From Candidatus Streptomyces philanthi (GTDB taxonomy: Bacteria; Actinomycetota; Actinomycetes; Streptomycetales; Streptomycetaceae): a DNA stretch of 64,000 nt. A model generated the notes under the pieces. The model saw only the letters and a list, made by a program, of their open reading frames with translations. It did not search any database and was not told the origin of the DNA. This document shows, in pieces, positions 1 through 9,196 of this stretch (its first letter is position 1; every line of letters starts with the position of its first letter). Both the position numbers and the translations under genes were made by a program. The stretch covers positions 2,294,001 to 2,358,000 of the forward strand of contig CP073042.1 in NCBI GenBank assembly GCA_018114805.1. Direction: 5' to 3'.

Positions 1-222
1 GACCCCCTGCCACAGGGAGCCGCCGCCGTTCTCACTGTGCGTGCCTGTCCCCGTCCCCACGGGCAGGCACTGCCCGGTCGGCGGGAGGATCGCTGCCCTC
101 CCGCGTTCCCGGGCGTCTCGTCGGTGGTCGCTGACCACCGGGGGCCGCCGCGGCCGAGTGGATCGGCCGGCGGCGACCGGGTCGGTCCGCGCGGGCCCGG
201 GAGGGACCGCGCGGATCCGTGC
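1..222. other. Left edge, no gene seen
   Basis: The first 222 bases lie downstream of the leftward MMPL gene. Open frames here are short or are antisense extensions with poor codon third-position pattern. I see no RNA gene and no clear terminator hairpin. Confidence 0.5.
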
Positions 223-2457
223 TCACACCCGGGTCAGTCGCGCGTCCGGGTCAGAGTCCCGCTGCACCTGGGTCGGGTCACCCAGTTCCTTGTGCAGCTT
301 CTCGCCCTCCACGTCCACGTTCGGCAGGATCTTGTTCAACCAGCCGGGCAGCCACCAGGCGCTCTTGCCGAGCAGCCCGAGCACCGCCGGGACGATGGTC
401 ATACGGACGATGAAGGCGTCGAACAGCACCGCGATCGCGAGGCCGAAGCCGATCATCTTGACCATCTGGTCGTGCGAGCCGATGAAGCCCGCGAAGACGC
501 TGATCATGATGACGGCTGCCGCCGACACCACGCGGGCGCCGTGCGTGAAGCCGGTGACGACGGCCTGCTCGGGCGTCTCGCCGTGGACGTACGCCTCGCG
601 CATGCGGGTCACGAGGAAGACCTCGTAGTCCATCGCGAGACCGAAGACCACACCGATCATGAAGATCGGCATCATGCTCATCACCGGGCCGATCTGCTCG
701 ACACCGAACAGGCCCGACAGCCAGCCCCACTGGAAAACCGCGACCACGGCGCCGAGCGCAGCGACGACGGAGAGCAGGAAGCCGAGCGCCGCCTTGAGCG
801 GCACCAGGACGGAGCGGAAGACGATCATCAGGAGCAGGAAGGCCAGGCCCACCACGAGCGCGAGGTAGGGCACCAGCGCGTCGTTCAGCTTCGCCGACAC
901 GTCGATGTTCATCGCCGTGGTGCCGGTGACCAGGACCTTGAACCCGGTCTCGCCCTGCCAGCCGTCCGCCTTGTCGCGGATGTTGGCAACCAGGTCCTCG
1001 GTCTCCAGACTGCTCGGCTTGGAGTCCGGGAGGACAGTGACCGTCGCGGTGTCGCCGGCCTTGTTGAACGCGGGCTCGGTGACGCTGGCGACGTCGTCCA
1101 GCTTCTTGATGCTCGCGGCGACGGTCTTGGCGGCCGCCTGCCCGTCCTTGGCCTTGGCCGCGTCCACGACCACCATGAGCGGGCCGTTGAAGCCGGCGCC
1201 GAAGCCCTCGGAGACCAGGTCGTACGCCTTGCGCTGGGTGGTGCTCGTCGGCTGCGCGCCGTCGTCCGGCAGGCCGAGCTCCAGCTTGCTGACCGGGGCC
1301 GCCGCGGCGCCGAGCGCGACCACGCCGAGGAGCAGCAAGGCCACCGGGCGGCGCAGCACGAAGCGCGCCCAGCGGGTGCCCATCTTGGGCTTCTCCGAGA
1401 CCGGCGGGATGCCGTTCTCGCTCTTCTTGCGGGCCTTGCGGCCGAAGATCCGCTTTCCGGCGAAGCCGAGCATCGCCGGGATCATGCTGATGGCGATGAG
1501 GACGGCGATGGCCACCGTGCTGGCCGCCGCGAAGCCCATCTTGCTGAGCACCGGGATGTTGACGACCGCGAGGCCGACCAGCGCGATGATGACGGTCAGA
1601 CCAGCGAAGACGACCGCGGAGCCCGCGGTGCCGACGGCGCGACCGGCCGCCTCCTCACGCTCGCGGCCCTCGCTCAACTCGGCCCGGTAGCGGGAGACGA
1701 TGAACAGCGCGTAGTCGATGCCGACCGCGAGGCCGATCATCATGGCCAGCGTCGAGGTGGTGTTGCCCAGGTTGAGCACGTTGGCTAGCGCGGTGATCAA
1801 CAGGATGCCGATGCCGACGCCGATCAGGGCGGTCAGCAGCGGAAGCCCGGCGGCCACCAGCGAGCCGAAGGTGATGATGAGGACCACCGCGGAGATGGCG
1901 ATGCCGATGATCTCGGTCGCGCCCTGCTCGGGCATGGCCTCCAGCGCGTCGCCGCCGATCTCGACGGCCGGGTTCTTGCCGCCCTTGTCGTCGTAGTCGA
2001 CCACCGCTTCCTTCAGGCCGTCCTTGGTCGCGTCCTCAAGTTCCATTGAGGTGACCTTGTAGGTGGCCGTGGTGAAGGCGGTGGTGCCGTCCTTGCTGAC
2101 GGTGCCGTCCGCGAACGGGTCGCCGATGCGGCTCAGTTCGTCGGAGCTCTTCTTGACGTCCGCGATGACCTTGAGAACTTCCTTCTTGTTCTCCGGGTCG
2201 GTGATCTTCTCGTTGCTGGGCGCATGGAAGACGATGCGGGCGCTGGCGCCATCGGCGTTGGACTCGGGCGAGCGCTTCTCCATCAGGTCGAAGGCTTCTT
2301 GCGCCTCAGTGCCGGGTACGGAGAAGCTCTCGTTGGTCGGCTTGGAGGCCGTGGCGGCGCCTGCGATGGCGACAGCCAGCAGCGCTACCCAGAACAAGGC
2401 GACGAGCCGGCGTCGCCTGAAGGCGAATCGGCCGAGCTTGTAGAGGAAGGTGGCCAC
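223..2457 (-). CDS. MMPL/RND family transporter
   Basis: Membrane exporter of the MMPL branch of the RND superfamily, expected to use the proton gradient to export lipids or hydrophobic compounds. The 744-residue protein shows the family duplication: an N-terminal helix (about 15-37), an extracellular domain, a TM bundle with GLAVGIDY at about 242, a second extracellular domain, and a second bundle with GLAMDYEVF at about 606. The Asp-Tyr pairs are the proton-relay positions of MMPL proteins. I chose the GTG at 2457 because the protein then begins right before the first helix and a GGGAG lies about 11 bases upstream. An ATG at 2562 would add 35 unconserved residues. The TetR gene lies just upstream in the same direction. 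The substrate cannot be read from sequence. Confidence 0.9.
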   Translation of the reverse strand: MATFLYKLGRFAFRRRRLVALFWVALLAVAIAGAATASKPTNESFSVPGTEAQEAFDLMEKRSPESNADGASARIVFHAPSNEKITDPENKKEVLKVIADVKKSSDELSRIGDPFADGTVSKDGTTAFTTATYKVTSMELEDATKDGLKEAVVDYDDKGGKNPAVEIGGDALEAMPEQGATEIIGIAISAVVLIITFGSLVAAGLPLLTALIGVGIGILLITALANVLNLGNTTSTLAMMIGLAVGIDYALFIVSRYRAELSEGREREEAAGRAVGTAGSAVVFAGLTVIIALVGLAVVNIPVLSKMGFAAASTVAIAVLIAISMIPAMLGFAGKRIFGRKARKKSENGIPPVSEKPKMGTRWARFVLRRPVALLLLGVVALGAAAAPVSKLELGLPDDGAQPTSTTQRKAYDLVSEGFGAGFNGPLMVVVDAAKAKDGQAAAKTVAASIKKLDDVASVTEPAFNKAGDTATVTVLPDSKPSSLETEDLVANIRDKADGWQGETGFKVLVTGTTAMNIDVSAKLNDALVPYLALVVGLAFLLLMIVFRSVLVPLKAALGFLLSVVAALGAVVAVFQWGWLSGLFGVEQIGPVMSMMPIFMIGVVFGLAMDYEVFLVTRMREAYVHGETPEQAVVTGFTHGARVVSAAAVIMISVFAGFIGSHDQMVKMIGFGLAIAVLFDAFIVRMTIVPAVLGLLGKSAWWLPGWLNKILPNVDVEGEKLHKELGDPTQVQRDSDPDARLTRV

Positions 2458-2581
2458 GAGAAGGGGTGCTCCCGTCGAGTGAGTGGAGTGGCAGGGACGT
2501 GCAGGACCAGCCCAGCGACGAGAGCGGCGCGCTGGGATGGGGACTTTCGGGTGAAACCGCATCTATCGGGTGAAACCGAAT

Positions 2582-3211
2582 CTAGGTGACGGCCAGGCTT
2601 GCGGTGACGTCAGGGTCGGCGCCGAGAGCGGGGAGTATAACGGCGTCGATGTACTCGTAGAGGAAGGCGTCGTCCGCGTGCGCGGCGTCGATCAGCGGGC
2701 GGGCCACAAAGGCCCCGGTCATCATGTGCGGCACGAAGTTCATGGCGGGCGTTCCGGCGGCGATCTCCCCCCGGGCGACAGCGCGGGTCAGCAGCGCATC
2801 AAGGGCGGCGAGTTCGGGTGCGATGAGCAGATCCCGAAGCGCCTGTTGTAGGTCTGGATTGTCGTGCGCCGCGTGGGCGAGCCCGCGCAGCAGGTCCGCG
2901 TCACGCTCCGCGTTGTGCTCGCCGCACCGCACCATCTCGCGCAGATCGCCCCGGAGCGAACCGGTGTCGATCTCCTCGAGCGTGCCCGCCTTGAGCGACC
3001 GCAGCGCGGTGGCCACCAGCTCCGGCTTACCTCTCCACTGGCGGTAGAGCGTGGCCTTGCTGGCCCGGGTGCGGGTGGCGACCGCGTCCATCGTCAGCGC
3101 CTCATACCCCACCTCGCGGAGCAGATCGATGACGGCGTTGTAGAGCTCGCCTTCCCGCTCGGGGGTCAGCCTGCTGCGCCGTGACGTGGTCTTGCGCTCT
3201 GCGACCTGCAT
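2582..3211 (-). CDS. TetR/AcrR family regulator of the MMPL exporter
   Basis: A 209-residue repressor. Residues about 18-65 form the TetR helix-turn-helix (AVIDLLREVGYEALTMDAVA then ASKATLYRQW), and the rest is a helical ligand-binding domain with a TetR_C-type ending. It sits upstream of the MMPL exporter in the same direction and likely represses itself and the exporter. Two inverted repeats with the same half-site (CGAAAC/GTTTCG) lie 20-80 bases upstream of its start, which fits autoregulation. The inducer is unknown. Confidence 0.88.
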   Translation of the reverse strand: MQVAERKTTSRRSRLTPEREGELYNAVIDLLREVGYEALTMDAVATRTRASKATLYRQWRGKPELVATALRSLKAGTLEEIDTGSLRGDLREMVRCGEHNAERDADLLRGLAHAAHDNPDLQQALRDLLIAPELAALDALLTRAVARGEIAAGTPAMNFVPHMMTGAFVARPLIDAAHADDAFLYEYIDAVILPALGADPDVTASLAVT

Positions 3212-3230
3212 GAATCCACCCCCATCCGAA

Positions 3231-3289
3231 CGAAACGGTTTCGTACTTGCTCAGTATATGTCGCGCGTCAACGAAACGATGGCGTTTCG
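3231..3289. promoter_or_regulatory. Paired TetR-type operators in divergent promoter region
   Basis: Two inverted repeats share identical 6-bp half-sites: CGAAAC-G-GTTTCG at 3231-3243 and CGAAAC-N6-GTTTCG at 3272-3289. Between them is an AT-richer stretch with TTGACG (3271-3266, minus strand) and TATACT-like sequence. The placement between the tetR start (3211) and the tricorn start (3397) suggests the TetR protein binds here. That protein-site link is inference. Confidence 0.65.
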
Positions 3290-3396
3290 CTCGTGTTCTG
3301 CATCACAGCGCAACCATGCGCGGGTAAAACACCTCGCACGCATGAAGTGCGCCCGACCGAGTTGCCGCGCGCCCCCGGGACCGAAAGCATGAACGG

Positions 3397-6300
3397 GTGA
3401 CCGTTAGCGACGACGCCTATGTCCGCTTTCCGCATCTGCACGGGGACTTGCTCTGCTTCGCGGCCGAGGACGACCTGTGGGACGTGCCCCTGACCGCTCC
3501 TGACAGGACGCCGGAGCGGGCATGGAGGTTGACCGTCGATCGCACCCGGGTGGGCCACCCGCGCTTCTCGCCCGACGGCACGCGGATCGCGTACACCAGT
3601 TGGCGCAGTCTGGACCCGGAGATCTACCTGGCCCCGGTCGAGGGCGGCCCGGCCCGGCGGCTCACCTACTGGGGCAGCACCGACACGCGGGTGTGCGGCT
3701 GGACGCCGCCGGACCGGGACCAGCGCTCGGACATCATGGCCGTCTCCTCACACGGCCAGCCGTTCTCGTACTACTCCTGGGCCTACAGCCTGCCCACCGA
3801 CGGCGGCCCGGGCGGGCGGTTGCCGTGGGGCCCGGTCTCCCACATCGCCGTCGCCGACCTGGACGCCGCCGACCTCGCCGGGGTCGAGCTGGGCGGCGAG
3901 GAGCTGGCCGGCGAAGACCCGGACAACCGGTGCACGCTGCTGCTGACCGGCAAGCCGCCGCACGAGCCGGCCTCCTGGAAGCGGTACCGGGGCGGGGCGA
4001 CGGGCCGGCTGTGGCTGCACGGCACCCGGCTGGTGCCGGACGTGGTCGGGCACCTAGACAGCCCGATGTTCGTCGCCGGGCGGATCGGCTTCCTCTTCGA
4101 CCACGAGGGCGTCGGCAACCTCTACTCCTGCCTGCCCGACGGCTCCGACCTGCGGCGCCACACCGACCACGCGGACTTCTACGCCCGGCACGCCGCCACC
4201 GACCGCTCGCGCGTGGTCTACCAGTGCGCCGGCGACCTGTGGCTGGCAGACGACCTGAGCCCGACGGGCGTGCCGCGCAGGGTGCCGGTGCGGCTCGGCG
4301 GGCCGCGCGCCGGGCGGCGCACGTACCAGGTGCCGGCCGCGGCCCACCTGCGCTCGCTGGCCATGGACGAGACCGGCCGGGCCAGCGCGGTGGGCGTGCG
4401 CGGCAGCCTGTACTGGCTCACCCACCGCGACGGGCCGGCGCGCACCATCGCCGACACGCCGGGGGTGCGGGTGCGGCTGCCGGAGATGCTCGGGCCGACC
4501 GGGCGGGTGGCGTACGTGACCGACGTGGAGGGCGCCGACGCGATCGAGATCGCGGAGCTCCCACGGGCGACCGGCCCGTCCCGGCCGCGCCGGCTGGCGG
4601 CCGGGCAGCTCCGCCGGGTGCACGAGCTGGCCGCGTCGCCCGACGGCGAGTGGCTGGCCGTGGCCACCCACGACGGGCGGCTGCTCCTGGTGGACGCGGC
4701 GCCCCGCCCGGAGGACGAGGCGCGGGCCATGACCGAACCGCTGCCGGGCGTGGGGCCCGAGGCGGACTACGCGGGCCCGGAGGGGCCGGACGCGCCGAAG
4801 GTCAGCGAGCTGACCCGGTCCGCCAACGGGCCGGTGCGGGACCTGGCCTTCTCGCCCGACTCGGCGTGGCTGGCCTGGTCGCACCCGCACATCGGGCGCT
4901 CGCTCCGGAAGATCAAGATCGCCCGGCTGCGGCCCACCGGCACCCTCGGGCGGGCCATCGTGGACGTCACCGACGGGCGGTTCGAGGACGAGCAGCACGT
5001 GTTCACGTGCGACGGGCGGTACCTCGCCTTCCTGTCCTGGCGCGGCTTCGACCCGGTCTACGACGTGCACACCGGGGACCTGTCCTTCCCGCTGGGCTGC
5101 CGCCCGTACCTGCTGCCGCTGTCCTCGGCGACACCGTCGCCGTTCGCGCTCTCGCCCGAGGGCCGCCCGGCCGCCGGCGGGCTCGACCCGGGGGTGACCG
5201 CCGGCGACCTGGACAGCAAGGTGCTGGTGGAGGTGGAGGGGCTGGCCAGCCGGGTGACCGTGTTCCCGGTCGCCGCGTCCAAGTACTCCGCGCTGTGCCC
5301 GGTCAGCGGCGGCGGCCTGGCCTGGCTGCGCTGGCCAATCTCCGGCGCGCTCGGCGAGACGTTCGCCAACCCGGCCGACACCTCCGGCCGCCCCACCCTG
5401 GAACACTTCGACCTGGCCAAGGCGCGGCGTACCGAACTCACCAGCTCGGTCGACTGGTTCGCGGTCAGCGGTGACGGCTCCCGGCTGGTCGTCAACGACG
5501 ACGGCGACCTGCGGGTGGTGCCCGCGACCGACCTCGGGGACGCCGACACCACCGTCCACATGGACCTGCGGCGCATCCTGCACGACGTCGACCCGCCGGC
5601 CGAGTGGCGGCAGGCGTATGCGGAGGCGGGCCGGTTGATCCGCGCGTACTTCTGGGAGCCGGGGCTGGGCGGCGTGGACTGGGACGCGGTCCTGGACCAG
5701 TACCGGCCACTGCTCGAACGCGTCGCCTCGCCCGACGAGTTCGCCGACCTGCTGCGCGAGGTGCTCGGCGAACTGGGCACCTCGCACGCGTACGTATCGC
5801 CGTCGCGCCGCAACGAGGGGCCGCCGCACTACCAGCGGGCCATCGGGCTGCTCGGCGCCGACTTCACGCACGCCAAGGACGGTTCCTGGGTCGTCTCGCG
5901 CATCCTGCCGGGCGACTCGTCCAACTCCAAGGCCCGCTCCCCGCTGGCCGGTTCGGGCATCCGCGAGGGCGCCACGCTCACCCACGTGGACGGGCGGACG
6001 GTGGACCCGGTGGCCGTGCCCGCGCCGCTGCTCGCGGCGGCCGGCGGGACCACGGTGGAGCTGACGTTCCGCCCGGCCGAGGGCGCCGGGCCGCCGCGCC
6101 GGGTGGCGATCGTGCCGCTGGTCGACGAACGGCCGCTGCGCTACCAGCACTGGGTGGCCAAGCGGCGCGAGGTGGTGCGCGAGCTGAGCGGCGGCACGTG
6201 CGGCTACCTGCACATCCCCGACATGGGCGGCTCGGGCTGGGCCCAGTTCAACCGGGACGTGCGGATGGAGATGTCCCGGCCCGCGCTGATCGTGGACGTA

Positions 6301-6822
6301 CGCGGCAACGCGGGCGGCAACATCAGCGAGCTGGTGGTGGAGAAGCTGACCCGCACCATCCTCGGCTGGGACCTCACCCGCAACGCCCAGCCGGTGAGTT
6401 ACGCCAGCGATGCGCCGCGCGGGCCCGTGGTGGCCGTGGCCGACGAGATGACCTCGTCCGACGGCGACATGATCACCGCCGCGTTCCGGCTGCTGGGCCT
6501 CGGGCCCGTGGTGGGCCTGCGCACCTGGGGCGGGGTCGTCGGGATGACGGGCCGGCACCGCCTTGTGGACGGCACGACGATCACCGTGCCGATGAACGCG
6601 GCCTGGTTCGACGCGTACGGCTGGGGCGTGGAGAACCACGGCGTGGAGCCGGACATCGAGGCGTTGCGCTCACCGCTGCACTGGGCCGAGGGCAAGCGCC
6701 CGCAACTGGCCGTCGCCGTGCGCACCGCGCTCGACATACTTGAGCGGCATCCCGCCGCCCAGCCGCCCGACTACTCCGGCGTACCGGACCGCAGCCGCCC
6801 GCCGCTGCCGCCGCGCGCCTGA
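3397..6822 (+). CDS. tri: Tricorn protease homolog (S41 family)
   Basis: A large cytoplasmic serine protease that acts downstream of the proteasome on 6-12-residue peptides. The 1141 residues follow tricorn order: a beta-propeller region in the first ~700 residues (repeated FSPDG/LSPEG-like blades), a C1 helical domain, a PDZ domain (about 850-930), and the tail-specific protease core. The catalytic His lies in GTSHAYV (His797) and the nucleophile in TSSDGD (Ser1021-Asp1022). Glu of GWGVENHGVEPD completes the set seen in archaeal tricorn. The start is GTG at 3397; no strong ribosome binding site is visible. Transcription runs opposite to the tetR-MMPL pair. No lesion in 3.4 kb. Confidence 0.93.
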   Translation: MTVSDDAYVRFPHLHGDLLCFAAEDDLWDVPLTAPDRTPERAWRLTVDRTRVGHPRFSPDGTRIAYTSWRSLDPEIYLAPVEGGPARRLTYWGSTDTRVCGWTPPDRDQRSDIMAVSSHGQPFSYYSWAYSLPTDGGPGGRLPWGPVSHIAVADLDAADLAGVELGGEELAGEDPDNRCTLLLTGKPPHEPASWKRYRGGATGRLWLHGTRLVPDVVGHLDSPMFVAGRIGFLFDHEGVGNLYSCLPDGSDLRRHTDHADFYARHAATDRSRVVYQCAGDLWLADDLSPTGVPRRVPVRLGGPRAGRRTYQVPAAAHLRSLAMDETGRASAVGVRGSLYWLTHRDGPARTIADTPGVRVRLPEMLGPTGRVAYVTDVEGADAIEIAELPRATGPSRPRRLAAGQLRRVHELAASPDGEWLAVATHDGRLLLVDAAPRPEDEARAMTEPLPGVGPEADYAGPEGPDAPKVSELTRSANGPVRDLAFSPDSAWLAWSHPHIGRSLRKIKIARLRPTGTLGRAIVDVTDGRFEDEQHVFTCDGRYLAFLSWRGFDPVYDVHTGDLSFPLGCRPYLLPLSSATPSPFALSPEGRPAAGGLDPGVTAGDLDSKVLVEVEGLASRVTVFPVAASKYSALCPVSGGGLAWLRWPISGALGETFANPADTSGRPTLEHFDLAKARRTELTSSVDWFAVSGDGSRLVVNDDGDLRVVPATDLGDADTTVHMDLRRILHDVDPPAEWRQAYAEAGRLIRAYFWEPGLGGVDWDAVLDQYRPLLERVASPDEFADLLREVLGELGTSHAYVSPSRRNEGPPHYQRAIGLLGADFTHAKDGSWVVSRILPGDSSNSKARSPLAGSGIREGATLTHVDGRTVDPVAVPAPLLAAAGGTTVELTFRPAEGAGPPRRVAIVPLVDERPLRYQHWVAKRREVVRELSGGTCGYLHIPDMGGSGWAQFNRDVRMEMSRPALIVDVRGNAGGNISELVVEKLTRTILGWDLTRNAQPVSYASDAPRGPVVAVADEMTSSDGDMITAAFRLLGLGPVVGLRTWGGVVGMTGRHRLVDGTTITVPMNAAWFDAYGWGVENHGVEPDIEALRSPLHWAEGKRPQLAVAVRTALDILERHPAAQPPDYSGVPDRSRPPLPPRA

Positions 6823-7046
6823 GGCGGGCCCGGGCGTACGCGGGGGCTCGGGGCGCGGGTTCCGGGGCGTGCGGTCACGGTCACCGTCACGGGCTGGGCG
6901 GTCGCGGTCACGGGCAGCACGGTCACGCGCCTGCCGGTCACGGGCTAGGCGGCACGCGCTGGGCGAAATGGCCCAACATGCGAGGAACGCGGGTCCGTGT
7001 CAGGCTGATCGGGGCCCATCCCCGATCACCCTGAGGAGGGAAGGAC
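6823..7046. repeat. Intergenic GGTCACGG short repeats
   Basis: The spacer between tri and the small stress gene carries at least four copies of (C)GGTCACG(G), near 6872, 6905, 6920 and 6935, spaced 15-33 bases apart. No palindromic order is obvious. They could be low-complexity sequence or a cluster of protein sites. Confidence 0.4.
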
Positions 7047-7220
7047 ATGGGTGTTTCGGACCAGTTCAAGGACAAGGCCGAACAGGTGAAGCAGCAGGCC
7101 AAGGAGAAGGGCGGGAAGGACAAGGACGGGCAGGGCGAGCGTTCCGAGGACGACGCGCAGGGCGGCGCCAAGGAGCGCGGCCAGGACACGCTGGACGACG
7201 CCAAGGGCCGCTTCATGTGA
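7047..7220 (+). CDS. Small CsbD-like stress protein
   Basis: A 57-residue, highly charged protein starting at an ATG behind a strong GAGGAGGG ribosome binding site (7033-7040). The sequence is rich in Lys, Glu, Asp, Gly and Gln, with motifs like FKDKAEQVKQQAKEK and AKERGQDTLDDAKGRF. This matches the style of CsbD-like general-stress proteins of actinobacteria. No membrane segment. A hairpin follows the stop, so it is probably a single-gene transcript. The exact function of CsbD proteins is unknown. Confidence 0.7.
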   Translation: MGVSDQFKDKAEQVKQQAKEKGGKDKDGQGERSEDDAQGGAKERGQDTLDDAKGRFM

Positions 7221-7256
7221 CACCGCTCCCCCTCCACCCGCGCGGGAGAGGTCGGA

Positions 7257-7281
7257 GGGACGCGCCACGGGGGCGCGTCCC
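7257..7281. terminator. Hairpin between convergent genes
   Basis: GGGACGCGCC (7257-7266), a short loop, and GGCGCGTCCC (7272-7281) form a 10-bp GC-rich stem between the CsbD-like gene and the leftward SDR gene. It can serve both directions. No long T run. Confidence 0.6.
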
Positions 7282-7304
7282 TTCGCGTGCGCGGCGGGGT
7301 CGGG

Positions 7305-8201
7305 TCAGCTCCGACGGCTGCTCCTGGCCGCCTCGTCCGCGCCGCCACCGGCGCCGACCAGGCCGCGGCGGGTGCCGCTGGCGGCCTCCAGGCGCGGCGC
7401 GAAGCGGCGCATCTCGCGCTGGCCGACGGTGCCGATGAGGGCGGGCAGGTAGCCGCGGAAGGATTGCATGCCGCGCAGCCACCACTGCCCGTACACGTGT
7501 GCCGACCGACGCTCGATGCCGGCCACGAGCCGGTCGAGGGCCGGGCCCAGCGGGTAGGTGCGGCTGCTCGGCCAGGGCAGCGTGGTCCGCAGGTCGCGCA
7601 GCACCTCGTCCTCGTCGGCCCCGCGCACCATGTCGGTGTCGGTCCAGCTCAGGTAGCCGACGCCGACCCGCACGCCCCGGTAGCCGACCTCGGCGCGCAG
7701 GCTGTGGGCGAACGCCTCGACGCCGGACTTCGACGCGCAGTACGCCGTCATCAGCGGCGCCGGCGTGATCGCGGCCAGCGAGGCGATCTGGAGCAGGTAG
7801 CCGCGGCTCTCCAGCAGGACCGGCAGGAAGGCGCGGGCGGTGGTGGCGCTGCCGATGAGGTTGACCTCGATGACGCGGTTCCAGGCGCGCTCGTCGGAGT
7901 CGACGAACGGGCCGCCGGTGGCGACGCCGGCATTGGCCACGACGATGTCGACCTTGCCGAACCGCTCCTTCACATCCCGGGCGACCTGGGACATCGCGGC
8001 GTGGTCGGTGACGTCGGCGTGCCAGTGGCCGCCCGCACCGTGCAGGGTGTCGGCCACCCGCTTCAGCTCCTCCGGCTCGAGGCCGACCAGCGCCACCGTC
8101 GCGCCGCGCGCCGAGAGCTTGCGGGCCAGGAGTTCCCCCACCCCGCGCGCCGCTCCGGTCACCACAGCGACCTGGCCTTCCAGGCTGTTGCGTGCGCTCA
8201 T
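7305..8201 (-). CDS. SDR family NAD(P)-dependent oxidoreductase
   Basis: A 298-residue short-chain dehydrogenase/reductase. The nucleotide-binding TGAARGVG is at about residue 15, NAG (VVANAGVA) at about 88, the catalytic Ser region at IASLAAI, and Tyr-Lys in YCASK at about 155. A ~70-residue C-terminal extension follows the core. It is the last gene of a three-gene operon, and its ATG overlaps the stop of the upstream hydrolase by four bases (8198-8201). In this setting it likely oxidises or reduces an alcohol/ketone belonging to the monooxygenase-hydrolase pathway. The substrate is inference. Confidence 0.88.
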   Translation of the reverse strand: MSARNSLEGQVAVVTGAARGVGELLARKLSARGATVALVGLEPEELKRVADTLHGAGGHWHADVTDHAAMSQVARDVKERFGKVDIVVANAGVATGGPFVDSDERAWNRVIEVNLIGSATTARAFLPVLLESRGYLLQIASLAAITPAPLMTAYCASKSGVEAFAHSLRAEVGYRGVRVGVGYLSWTDTDMVRGADEDEVLRDLRTTLPWPSSRTYPLGPALDRLVAGIERRSAHVYGQWWLRGMQSFRGYLPALIGTVGQREMRRFAPRLEAASGTRRGLVGAGGGADEAARSSRRS

Positions 8202-9196
8202 GCCAAGGGCTCCTTCGCCGTTGCCGCGTCGGCCACGGCCGACGCCTTCGGGGGTGCCGCGGCCGGGGCGGGGTCGGTGAGGTGGTCGGCGACCAGGCCA
8301 CGGATGGCGTCCACCACCGCGTCCGGGACCTCCACCGGGGTCATGTGCCCGATGCCGGGCAGCACGGTCAGGCCGAGCGGGTTCGGCAGCGCAGCCACGA
8401 TCCGGTGGGCGTGCACGGGCGGGGTGAGCCGGTCGGCGGTGCCGACGACGACCGCCGTCGGCGGGGTCAGCTCGCCGATGTCGGCGACCAGGTCCATCTC
8501 GCCCATCATGTGGCCCCACTGGGCGCGCACCAGGCGCGGGCAGGCGTGCACGATACGGGCGCAGGCGTCGGTCATCTCGCGCGTCGCGGCCCGCCCCATC
8601 GTCACGTACCGGAGCACCCGGCGGGCGACCGGCGTGACCCGGCCCAGCGCCGCCGCCGAGCCCAGCACCAGGGTGTGCACCCGCTCCCGGACGCGGCCCC
8701 TGGGCGTGGGCACCACCAGCGTCTCGGCCAGCAGCGCGCCGGCGCCGGTGCTGCACATGAGCACGGCGGCGGCCCGCTCGCGCAGTTCGGGCCGGCGCGC
8801 CGCGGCCATGATCGTCATGCCGCCCATCGAGTGGCCCACCACGACCGCATGTTCCCTGCGACCGTCCGGGCCGGTGGCCAGGGTCTGGTCGAGCACGACG
8901 GCCAGGTCGTCGGCGAGCGTCTCGGTGGTGTAGCCGCCGTACGGGGGCGGGGCGGAGCGGCCGTGCCCGCGCTGGTCGTAGGCGATGACCCGGTGGTCGC
9001 GCGACAGTTCCCTGATCACCGGCGCCCAGAAGGCGATGGAGCAGGTCCAGCCGTGCGCGAGCGCCACGGTCGGGGCGCCGCCCGGGCCGTACTCCTCGAC
9101 GTGCAGGGGCGCGCCGTCGGCGGACGTGACGGTCAGTTCGCGGACGGGGGCGAGCGGCACGTACCTGCCCTGGGCGGAGTGGCTCGGTCGGCTCAC
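8198..9196 (-). CDS. Alpha/beta hydrolase
   Basis: A 332-residue alpha/beta hydrolase. The oxyanion region is HGWTCS, the nucleophile elbow is GHSMGG (about residue 125), and the late catalytic His is in GIGHMTPVE near residue 290. It overlaps the monooxygenase gene by four bases upstream (9193-9196) and the SDR gene by four bases downstream, so all three are translationally coupled. A hydrolase next to a Baeyer-Villiger-type enzyme commonly cleaves the ester or lactone product. That role is inferred from context. Confidence 0.88.
   Translation of the reverse strand: MSRPSHSAQGRYVPLAPVRELTVTSADGAPLHVEEYGPGGAPTVALAHGWTCSIAFWAPVIRELSRDHRVIAYDQRGHGRSAPPPYGGYTTETLADDLAVVLDQTLATGPDGRREHAVVVGHSMGGMTIMAAARRPELRERAAAVLMCSTGAGALLAETLVVPTPRGRVRERVHTLVLGSAAALGRVTPVARRVLRYVTMGRAATREMTDACARIVHACPRLVRAQWGHMMGEMDLVADIGELTPPTAVVVGTADRLTPPVHAHRIVAALPNPLGLTVLPGIGHMTPVEVPDAVVDAIRGLVADHLTDPAPAAAPPKASAVADAATAKEPLA

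Noticed and set aside
37-1788. 583-codon frame opposite the MMPL transporter
   Set aside because: Asp/His/Arg-rich antisense shadow; the transporter on the minus strand shows clear TM and family motifs.
4054-6639. 861-codon open frame on the minus strand across the tricorn gene
   Set aside because: Antisense shadow of a high-GC gene; composition is His/Gly/Pro/Arg-rich with no domain, and the tricorn frame on the other strand is intact with catalytic motifs.
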